Below are positions 20,063-25,750 of a DNA stretch of 25,750 nt, one piece after another. How positions within the stretch are numbered: position 1 is the stretch's first letter; the number at the start of each line of letters is the position of its first letter. The position numbers were made by a program, and so were the translations under genes. The stretch is from Priapulus caudatus (lineage: Eukaryota > Priapulida > Priapulimorpha > Priapulimorphida > Priapulidae), in contig NW_014578072.1 of the NCBI RefSeq assembly GCF_000485595.1, positions 10,501-36,250 of the forward strand, in the 5' to 3' direction. The notes under the pieces are model-generated. The model was not told the DNA's origin and searched no databases. It worked only from the letters and a program-made list of their open reading frames with translations.

Positions 20063-20164
20063 TTCGCCATCAAAATCAGGCGATGGATTAAGGAGGCCAT
20101 CTGGATCCGCAAGACCCCGAACATCAACCGTGACAAGGGGGGATACAGGCTCAGTCACGTGTAG
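20063..20164 (+). pseudogene. GIY-YIG endonuclease C-terminal fragment of a Penelope-like element
   Basis: The frame starting at 20063 reads FAIKIRRWIKEAIWIRKT, then PNINRDKGGYRLSHV, then TAG (20162-20164). The block 'R.RWIKEAIWIRK....NRD.G.Y.LSHV' is the characteristic end of the GIY-YIG domain in Penelope-like reverse transcriptases: the Glu of the KEAI helix is the metal-binding residue, and NRD.G.Y.LS closes the domain. Family members usually continue a few residues (YD.LL); here a stop follows HV directly. The catalytic GIY and YIG strands and the whole RT are missing, and the frame opens directly out of the left terminal repeat. Confidence 0.8.
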
Positions 20165-20219
20165 ACTAAGCAATTAACCACTACACCATCTGGTGGTCAA
20201 AACTGATCATCAGTCAGCT

Positions 20220-20252
20220 TTGAGAAAGCCTCCTGATAGGAGGCGAAACGTC
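20220..20252 (+). ncRNA. Degenerate hammerhead-ribozyme-like motif in the right terminal repeat
   Basis: TTGAGAA (20220-20226) stands where the hammerhead core CUGANGA is expected, with two mismatches. It is followed by stem II GCCTCC/GGAGGC (20228-20233 with 20239-20244) and GAAAC-GTC (20245-20252), the second core strand and a GTC cleavage triplet. Penelope-like terminal repeats are known to carry minimal hammerheads. With the C3 and G positions changed this copy is probably inactive. Confidence 0.4.
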
Positions 20253-20310
20253 AGCTGTACGTTTTCCAATCTTCACGGTTGAGCAACAATTAACCCTGTT
20301 AGATCCATAT

Positions 20311-20361
20311 GATCAAGAGCATATAAAGAAGGATATATATATATCTTTATATGCTCTTGAT
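20311..20361. repeat. Perfect 18-bp hairpin adjoining the Penelope-like fragment
   Basis: ATCAAGAGCATATAAAGA (20312-20329) pairs with TCTTTATATGCTCTTGAT (20344-20361) around a 14-base loop that is mostly ATATAT. It lies five bases after the end of the inverted repeat. Confidence 0.85.
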
Positions 20362-20707
20362 ATGATCACTCCTCAGAAATTATGGAGACTGAAGTCATGT
20401 GGATTCTCTATTAATAATTAGTGATTCACTGTTGGGGGAAATTTTATATATGAATAAAAGGAAACTGAAGTGCACATACTATAGTGCGCACACCTTGCCA
20501 TGTAATACACCATTTTACATTCGGTACTGTAGTCATACATTTAACAACTGGAAATATTATAACACTCCCAGGTTATGGATACTCACAGGGCCAGTATCAT
20601 AATATTCAAATATATATCTGTAATGCAATGTAAATAACATTGGTAGTATGTGTAGCTGTAAACAATCAACATAAAGTAATATTACAAAAACAAAATTTAA
20701 GCAATTA

Positions 20708-20836
20708 TAAGGATGCAGTTAACCTAGGTAATGTAATAATTTACAGTGATTTGAGGTTATGTAATGATACAGTACATTTAGGTAATGTAGGAATACAGTA
20801 ATTAAGTTTAGGTATTGTAAGGATACAGTAAACAGA
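20708..20836. repeat. Degenerate short tandem repeat (TAGGTAATGTA...GATACAGTA)
   Basis: Three to four imperfect repeats of a ~35-bp unit in AT-rich intron sequence, at about 20725, 20780 and 20810. Confidence 0.55.
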
Positions 20837-20846
20837 CAACAGATGA

Positions 20847-20852
20847 TTTATT
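20847..20852 (-). terminator. Candidate polyadenylation signal for the nested lectin/WSC gene
   Basis: TTTATT on the + strand (AATAAA on the minus strand), about 750 bp after the stop codon. It is the nearest canonical hexamer I noticed on that strand; variants closer to the stop may be used. Confidence 0.2.
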
Positions 20853-21138
20853 GTTAAAATCAATGACGTGTTAGTTCGAAATGGTTTTAATTTAAATGAA
20901 TTTGCTTATTAGCAAATATATCCATTTAATACATTTAGATAGTAGTAATCTAAAGTAAATTGCGATGGTATTCATGGCAACGCATCAAGATAAGCAGCAA
21001 GCAAGAAGAGAAATATGAAAACATGCAAGAAACAGTAAATTCATATCTTAAAACGTATTAACTGTAAATCTTGTGTTATTTAAAACTCCTGTTTATGCCA
21101 TCCAATATTAGGGAGCTGCACCAAATAGATAAAAACAC

Positions 21139-21197
21139 ACATATATATATATATATATAGTTATTTATATAGTTATATAGTTATATAGTTATATAAT
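21139..21197. repeat. (TA)n and (AGTTATAT)n microsatellites
   Basis: A TA run at 21140-21160, followed by four or five AGTTATAT units to about 21197. Confidence 0.9.
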
Positions 21198-21605
21198 TAA
21201 TTGCATATTGAACTTGTGTTCATTTTCAAGCGAATAACTATTTGCTCTTTAAGCTTGTTGGGAGTAAGAAGTGCTCCAGTACAACGCGATTGGTTAACAT
21301 CTGTCAGCTTTTTACATCTGCAACATTGTAATATCACACTGTATTTCAATCTCAAGAATTGTGTGTTCTGTGATTCTTACGTTTAGAGCCCAACATCACA
21401 AGTGCCGTTGCAATCCGGTGTGATTGGTTTCGAGTTGCTTGGCAGGTGTTCTAATTCGACTGTGCAACATTGCATGCCCCGTGCAAATATCACGGAAAAA
21501 CTTTCCCTGCCAGAAAAGAACATCGAGAGGTACGCGCGTGTCGTGGCGGAACGTCGGCTGGTGTGAGTTGTCGTCGTTGAGTTGCTGTTGCGTGGGCCGG
21601 TAGCC

Positions 21606-22943
21606 TCAGCTGAAGTTATTGATGGCACGACCGGGGATCGGGGGCAGTGGGCTGAGGCGCGACTCGCGAGGCGGCGGCGGGCTCGAGCGACGAGGCGGCG
21701 GCGGGCTCGAGCGACGAGGCGTCGAGGCCAGAGGCGGCAGCCGGTCGAGGCGCGTCTCTGAGTTGATCTTGACCGGCTTCACCTCGCCGTTCTTTTTCTT
21801 CAGCCAGCAGATGGCGATGCCGATGATCGCCAGCAGCAGCAGCGAGCCGAGCACGATGATGGCAATGTACTCGGGCGAGAGCGTCGCCGCGGCAACCTGC
21901 ACGGTCGCCGCCGTCGACGGCGCCGCGAAGCATCGCGCCGTCTCGTAGCCGGCGGTCGTGCGCAGCATGTAGGTACCCGCGACGCGCACGCCCTGCCCGT
22001 GCAGGTCGTCGCAGCTCGCCGCCGGTAGCGTCGCGAGCACGTCGTAGACACTCCACGCTCCGTCGCCGCCGCCGCACGCCTGCGCCGCGTCGCCGGGGCA
22101 CGCCGCGTCGCACGCCGACAGCTGCGCCGCCGCCGCGCGCCGCCGCCTCCGCAGCAGCAGGAAGCCTGCACCAAGGAAAGCCGGGTCGATCGGCACCGCG
22201 GTCGTCGTCGTCGTCGTTGTTGTTGTCGTCGTCGTCGTCGTCGTCTTCTTCGCGGCGGTCGTCGCCGTGACGACCGGCATCGTCTTTTCCATGTTGTTGT
22301 CGGCGGTGACGTTAAGCTCGGCGTAGCAGCGGCAGGCGGCCACGCTGACGGCGGCGAGATCCTCTCCCGCGCCGCGACACAGCTCGACGCACGTCTGCAC
22401 CGTCATGGCGGCGGCGTCGTCGAATTGCGCGATGGCGCCACCGTCGTCGAGCTCTGCCTCGCACGTCTCGCCACCGCCGCGCATCTCGCAGATGTAGCCA
22501 AGCTGCTGCGTGCACGCGATGGGCAGCCAGCCGAACGACTGCGTCAGCGCGACGCAGGCCGGCGCGCCCGCCTCGGGAGTCTCGACCCAGTCCGTGAGGA
22601 GGAGCAGGCTACCGTCAAGCCACTTCCACGTGCCGGCGTCGTCCATGTCGTAGAGGCCGATGTGGTAGCTGTGCTCGGCTAGCGCGCTGCCGTTCTCCGC
22701 GAGCGCTGTGTCCTCGCGCACCGTGTCCCCGATGAAGGTCACCTTGGAGGCGACGGACAGCGAGAGCAGGTTGGCGTCGAGCTGGCGGCACGCGTCCTTC
22801 GCGGCGCTCCAGTCGGTCGGCGCGGTGACGAACAGGAGGCAGTAGTCATAGGTGGTCGTCGACGCGCCGTACCAGTCAACGGGGCAGGCGAGCTTTGCGG
22901 GGGTGACGCCAAGCAGCCAGATTGCGGCCGCAAACAACAACAT
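21606..22943 (-). CDS. Type I membrane receptor-like protein: C-type lectin + WSC domains, nested in GTF3C3
   Basis: 445 codons in one uninterrupted exon; ATG at 22943-22941 with purine at -3. Residues 1-17 form a signal peptide (MLLFAAAIWLLGVTPA). Residues 20-153 are a C-type lectin fold: C20, WSAAKDAC (45-52), YHIGLYD in place of WIGL (93-99), WKWLDGS (107-112), C130, WLPIAC and GYICE (139-153). The EPN/QPD and WND calcium ligands are absent, so calcium-dependent sugar binding is unlikely. Residues 161-302 are a WSC domain (CVELC 185-189; CRCY 204-207; CDAACPGDAAQACGGG 278-293), split by ~70 residues containing 15 consecutive Thr (234-248) and an Arg5 run. Residues 310-338 resemble the SC..L...G....G.Y.L...G....C start of fibrinogen-like domains. 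A membrane helix follows (about 360-381), with LKKK stop-transfer and a tail with two RRSSPPPPR-type SH3-ligand motifs. Very GC-rich against its AT-rich flanks. Confidence 0.9.
   Translation of the reverse strand: MLLFAAAIWLLGVTPAKLACPVDWYGASTTTYDYCLLFVTAPTDWSAAKDACRQLDANLLSLSVASKVTFIGDTVREDTALAENGSALAEHSYHIGLYDMDDAGTWKWLDGSLLLLTDWVETPEAGAPACVALTQSFGWLPIACTQQLGYICEMRGGGETCEAELDDGGAIAQFDDAAAMTVQTCVELCRGAGEDLAAVSVAACRCYAELNVTADNNMEKTMPVVTATTAAKKTTTTTTTTTTTTTTTAVPIDPAFLGAGFLLLRRRRRAAAAQLSACDAACPGDAAQACGGGDGAWSVYDVLATLPAASCDDLHGQGVRVAGTYMLRTTAGYETARCFAAPSTAATVQVAAATLSPEYIAIIVLGSLLLLAIIGIAICWLKKKNGEVKPVKINSETRLDRLPPLASTPRRSSPPPPRRSSPPPPRESRLSPLPPIPGRAINNFS
22198..22243 (-). repeat. Coding (ACG/ACA)n trinucleotide tract (poly-Thr)
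   Basis: Fifteen Thr codons, ACG with ACA interruptions, inside the nested receptor gene. The tract is likely to be length-polymorphic and would stay in frame when it changes length. Confidence 0.85.
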
Positions 22944-23132
22944 GTCTCCGGAAGTCTATAGTGTCGGGTCGTATTATTCGTCGGGTCGTCGACGATTTAT
23001 GGAATTGGGTTCTCGGCGACTAATTTTAATCGCTGCTGGGTTGAGTTTCTAGGCTGTGGAGGCCTCTGACTGCCTTCGGTAATTTTCCAGTTTTCCCTCG
23101 TTTGCCTGTATGTATGGTGCTTGTACACAGAG
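22944..23132. promoter_or_regulatory. Short divergent intergenic region, candidate bidirectional promoter
   Basis: 189 bp between the start codon of the minus-strand receptor and the ATG of the plus-strand 41-codon frame. CG-containing near the receptor (GTCGGGTCG, GTCGTCGACG) and without an obvious TATA box on either side. Assigned as promoter only from its position. Confidence 0.35.
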
Positions 23133-23258
23133 ATGCTCGCTCCCGCTCTCGCCTTCTTTCTGTTACTTTTAGTTGGTGCTGTTTGCGTCAGCGTGCGTGT
23201 GGGAGAGTGGCTGGAAAAGAAATGGCATTTAGAGAGGGTGGCTCCTTTGTTATCGTAA
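23133..23258 (+). CDS. Candidate microprotein, 41 codons, hydrophobic N-terminus
   Basis: ATG at 23133 (purine at -3), TAA at 23256-23258. The product reads MLAPALAFFLLLLVGAVCVS, then VRVGEWLEKKWHLERVAPLL and S: a continuous hydrophobic segment of about 17 residues (3-19) followed by a basic, amphipathic tail. It could be a small single-pass membrane or secreted peptide, or the first exon of an unfound gene. No family recognised. It lies on the same strand as GTF3C3, inside intron 2, divergent from the lectin/WSC gene. Short frames of this length arise by chance, so the hydrophobic pattern and start context are the only support. Confidence 0.35.
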   Translation: MLAPALAFFLLLLVGAVCVSVRVGEWLEKKWHLERVAPLLS

Positions 23259-23891
23259 CTAAGTTATAAAAAATTCATCTCTGTCAACAAACAGAGGCAA
23301 TGATGCGTGATAGGGTGGGATTAGCTATATTTTTCAGGAGGAAATATTTAGGGGGTGGGTGGTAACATAGATTAGTTGTGCCGTATCTGACACGTATCTG
23401 ACAACCGTTTATGCTCAGATAATGTTCATATTTATTATGCTGATAAAACTTTTTATCAACATATATACTCTGTATTGCTTGATGAATCACGCAACACCGC
23501 TTGCAAGCACCGTGTTTGACTGGTTCCAGTTGTTGGTATTACCCGATCAATTGCCAGAGCACTTATTGTTTGTCGCCGTGATGGAATGTATGGTCAAATG
23601 CTGATGCCAGGCAACTGGATTGATTGCAACCTTTCTATGCCCGCGTAGAACTGCGTTACTAATTATGTCGCCTTCCCAGCAATCAATCTCGCGTGCAAGA
23701 CTTTGTGCTGGAAATGTAAGTCGACTGGTACTGCTAATACTAATAGTAACCAACCACTTTTACTGGTTCTAGCTCACGTCATCTCCCATTCATAGTTGCG
23801 GACATGAAACCACATACACCCTATGTCATCTCTGTGAACGACGTTAGACTTGCTGAGTTGTGTTAAATAGACCTGAGTGAAAACCACATCG

Positions 23892-24104
23892 GGCCATTCT
23901 TAAAAAATTCTATGTTTGCTGTCCCCCGACCCATGATTTTTTTAGTGGGTAGGTAGGTAGGTCTTTTTTTGTGAGGCATAATAGTTATTTTAAGTCTGTC
24001 CTCATGTTTGCCACACATGTTTTGTGCTTCAGTCTTAACTATGAAAAATTAAAAAAAAAAAACATATAAAAGGACAGCAAACATATAATTTTTTAAGGAT
24101 GGCC
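23892..24104. mobile_element. MITE with ~33-bp inverted termini
   Basis: GGCCATTCTTAAAAAATT at 23892 continues to TTTGCTGTCC (near 23924). It is matched at the other end by GGACAGCAAACATATAATTT (24072) running to GGATGGCC (24104); about 30 of 33 positions pair. Weaker pairing extends outward (AAACCACATC on the left, GAGGTGGTTT on the right). The interior has GTAGGTAGGTAGG and an A12 run. No coding sequence; superfamily not assigned. Confidence 0.75.
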
Positions 24105-24442
24105 TCAGTGAGGTGGTTTCAATTTGGTTCACACTCAAGCCGATTGAAATTGACTCACATTCCCACTATATATACGATTACTTTTTAAAGAATTCTTTGT
24201 GTTTGTATGATTACTGGCGATGTTGTCAATGTTATAGTGTGATCTATGAGGCAATGTGTCGATCTCCAACCATTTACACTTAAAAGAGTTTGAAAGTTCA
24301 TGTTGAGATGTGCAAGTCAGTTTGCACGTGGTGGTGTAACTAGGTGTGTGATGTAACCCAATGCATAACTATTGCACTCATCAATAAATGCAATCTGAAT
24401 TGTCATTTCATGATGCTGATGTCATCCTGTTGCTCTTTACCA

Positions 24443-24463
24443 CGTACGCACGCACGCACGCGC

Positions 24464-24511
<48 letters not shown>
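24443..24511. repeat. (CGCA)n-(CA)n compound microsatellite
   Basis: CGCA units to about 24483, then a CA run to 24511; the minus-strand 105-codon frame across it is low-complexity Cys-Val. Confidence 0.95.
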
Positions 24512-24513
<2 letters not shown>

Positions 24514-24867
24514 ATGATACATGTATAATAGTATTAGTATGGTGCCGTGGGAAATTATATGAATAGCCAGGTGTGCATGCTGCAATGGCTTGTCTACCTG
24601 TCCATCTGTAACATTGGTGGTATAGTGTCTGAATACTTCAAAGTTTAGCCCAGTTGTAGAAATACAACTATTGCAACTGATGGTCAATGGTATGTAATGC
24701 ACATCTATGGGGCATAGCAATCGTGGCAGGACTAATTAAGGAATAAAGCACGTGGGGTGCAATTTTTAGGCAGCATGCACACCACGATCTGTTGCGATAA
24801 AAAAAAATCTTGTCCTTAAGGAATGAAACGTTGTGAAACATCGTGGAATATTGTCAATCTATTGCAG

Positions 24868-24929
24868 TTGAGCAAGTTATTCAAGTAGAACTGATGCTGG
24901 ACAAGGAACACAGAAAGATGAGGCGAAAG
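24868..24929 (+). CDS. GTF3C3: GTF3C3, third recognised coding exon
   Basis: A 62-bp exon between TCTATTGCAG and AAAG|GTACAG. Its first two bases (TT) complete a codon begun in the previous exon. It then encodes exactly EQVIQVELMLDKEHRKMRRK and ends at a codon boundary. This corresponds to the conserved helix just before the TPR array of animal GTF3C3 (vertebrate: VLEMVLNRETKKMMKEK). Too short to be listed by an ORF finder, it is supported by both splice sites, by phase agreement with its neighbours, and by the fit to the family. Confidence 0.85.
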
Positions 24930-25367
24930 GTACAGTTGCCATGCGGGTTTTTAGTTGGGTGATTTGGCTTGTACTACTGTTTGACTTACAGATACTTACA
25001 CTATGCAGAGATTTTATTTTCATAAAATCCCATTACAAACTTTTATATCGTTACAGTGTGATTACAAACAAACGTAAACATATTGTACTTTTCAAAGAGT
25101 GATATTATCAGGAGTAAGATACTATCCTATATTATCTTACTCCTGATATTATGTAATGCATTCAGAACTTTTGTGAATAATATTTTTCAATTTTTAGCAA
25201 AAACCTATGTAGAGTAGCGGTAGTTACAAGAATATGTAAGAAAAAATTGTGGGCATATTTATTAATAGTCAATTTCCTAGTTATAATGCATATGTAAATT
25301 ATATGGGCAAATTTACCTAAACGAATAGAATATGCCTCCCTTCTGTAATAGCTGGTGTTCTCTGCAG
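24930..25367 (+). other. GTF3C3 intron 3
   Basis: 438 bp, GTACAG donor and TTCTCTGCAG acceptor, phase 0. AT-rich; contains the 39-bp hairpin at 25108-25146. A second in-intron-like AG ten bases downstream (CCTGCAG, 25371-25377) would remove GPAG and shift the phase, so it is not preferred. Confidence 0.8.
25108..25146. mobile_element. 39-bp terminal hairpin sharing ends with the foldback family
   Basis: TCAGGAGTAAGATA (25108-25121) pairs with TATCTTACTCCTGA (25133-25146) without mismatch, around 11 bases. The first ten bases, TCAGGAGTA plus the outer TA, are the termini of the 822-bp element at 18125-18946 (TCAGGAGTAGATA). TATTA flanks both sides (25103-25107 and 25147-25151), a possible target duplication. 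It may be a deletion derivative or an excision remnant. Confidence 0.6.
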
Positions 25368-25494
25368 GGTCCTGCAGGCAGAAGAAGCAAGCTACCACGA
25401 GACCTGCAGGGCTTGATGGGGGAGGCGAATCTTTGCTTTGCCAGAGGAGAGCATGAAGAAGCCATTAAGATGTGCATGGAGATCATTCGTCTTG
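25368..25494 (+). CDS. GTF3C3: GTF3C3, fourth recognised coding exon (first TPR)
   Basis: Encodes GPAGRRSKLPRDLQGLMGEA followed by NLCFARGEHEEAIKMCMEII and RL. The strings RSKLPR.L.GLMGEAN..FARGE.EEAI.MCMEIIR match animal GTF3C3 at near identity and form the first helix pair of the tetratricopeptide array (LMGEAN.CFARGE is the A helix with its turn, HEEAIKMCMEIIR the B helix). Acceptor AG at 25366-25367, phase 0; donor CTTG|GTGCGT after 25494 leaves phase 1, which suits the Ala that follows EIIR in the family. The remaining ~85% of the protein lies beyond the window. The 3' end of this exon and its donor are duplicated downstream. Confidence 0.92.
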
Positions 25495-25567
25495 GTGCGT
25501 ACCTGAGTGGGCGTGTGTACGTGCATTCGTAAGTGCGTGTGCATGGAGATCATTCGTCTTGGTGCGT
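25471..25567 (+). repeat. Direct duplication of exon end plus splice donor
   Basis: The 30-bp string beginning TGTGCATGGAGATCATTCGT and including CTTGGTGCGT occurs at 25471-25500 (last 24 bases of the exon plus donor) and again, identical, at 25538-25567. The period is 67 bp. Related GTGCATTCGTAAGTGCGTGT words occur between and after the two copies. Confidence 0.95.
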
Positions 25568-25605
25568 GCATTCGTAAGTGCGTGTGCATGAGCGTGTGTT
25601 TGGCT

Positions 25606-25750
<145 letters not shown>

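Larger units (their letters stand above)
19911..20305. mobile_element. Penelope-like element fragment with long inverted terminal repeats
   Basis: The left flank, from GATCTAACTGGGTTAATTGT (19911), and the right flank, ending in its complement at 20305, are inverted repeats of roughly 140 bp that include AACCGTGAAGATTGG, CGTTTCGCCTCC-type and GACCACCAGATGGTGT blocks. Between them lies the C-terminal end of a GIY-YIG endonuclease (20063-20164). Inverted or tandem terminal repeats with hammerhead-type motifs, and an RT fused to GIY-YIG, are features of Penelope-like retroelements. Reverse transcriptase sequence is absent, so this is a 5'-truncated dead copy. Confidence 0.75.
17882..24867 (+). 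other. GTF3C3 intron 2 (~7 kb, hosts nested gene and mobile elements)
   Basis: GTGAGT donor, ATCTATTGCAG acceptor. Gene-free parts (17911-18048, 18947-19910, 20362-21605, 23259-23891, 24105-24442, 24512-24867) are AT-rich and hold only microsatellites and weak repeats. Somewhere in this interval there could be one further short exon of the acidic linker, but I did not find a phase-compatible one. Confidence 0.65.

Noticed and set aside
21387-21562. Plus-strand open stretch with plausible acceptor (TTACGTTTAG) and donor (GTGAGT) reading SPTSQVPLQSGVIGFELL and NIERYARVVAERRLV
   Set aside because: Neither donor gives a splice phase that fits the GTF3C3 exons on either side, an in-frame stop lies directly before it, and I recognise no family. 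It more likely lies in the 3' UTR of the minus-strand receptor gene.
23547-23753. Minus-strand 68-codon frame considered as a transposase fragment
   Set aside because: No catalytic motif or terminal repeats around it; no family resemblance.

Overview
The window is nuclear DNA of an animal, probably a marine invertebrate, species not determinable. The evidence is spliced genes with GT-AG introns, long AT-rich non-coding stretches, many CA/TA/GTGC microsatellites, TTAGGG-type telomere-like repeats, short inverted-repeat transposons, a Penelope-like retroelement fragment, and a single-exon receptor with C-type lectin and WSC domains. Real coding sequence is a small fraction of the 25.75 kb. Most open frames are chance or microsatellite frames.

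Layout. (1) 1-902: end of a transposon-like repeat, then the last coding exon of NAA30 (catalytic subunit of N-terminal acetyltransferase C) on the + strand, followed by a long AT-rich 3' region. (2) About 3.5-16.1 kb: a gene-free, repeat-filled interval. It holds a short-TIR element around a ~146-bp minisatellite (3549-4445), a decayed foldback element (about 5058-5806), CA/TA microsatellites and a TIR element (6314-6711), a TTC/TTA tract (7217-7462), a 2.2-kb head-to-tail duplication split by exactly 25 Ns (about 10155-14338) that is probably a gap-filling artefact, a G-run tract, and a foldback element carrying telomeric repeats (15532-15917). (3) 16128-25494: the 5' part of GTF3C3 (TFIIIC 102-kDa TPR subunit), + strand, four exons whose splice phases join 1-1-0 without conflict. 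The gene continues past the window.

The 7-kb second intron of GTF3C3 contains most of the interest. It has a well-preserved foldback element (18125-18946), an inverted Penelope-like fragment with a degenerate hammerhead-like motif (19911-20305), and an intact, GC-rich, intronless gene on the opposite strand (21606-22943). That gene encodes a type I membrane protein with signal peptide, C-type lectin domain, interrupted WSC domain, transmembrane helix and proline-rich tail. A 41-codon open frame with a hydrophobic N-terminus lies divergently 189 bp from its start codon.

The most unusual signals are a palindromic mobile-element family present at three sizes (822 bp, a decayed ~750-bp copy, and a 39-bp terminal hairpin at 25108), the nested lectin/WSC receptor, and a repeat that copies the end of a GTF3C3 exon with its splice donor 67 bp into the intron. 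No operon-like or defence-like gene cluster is visible.
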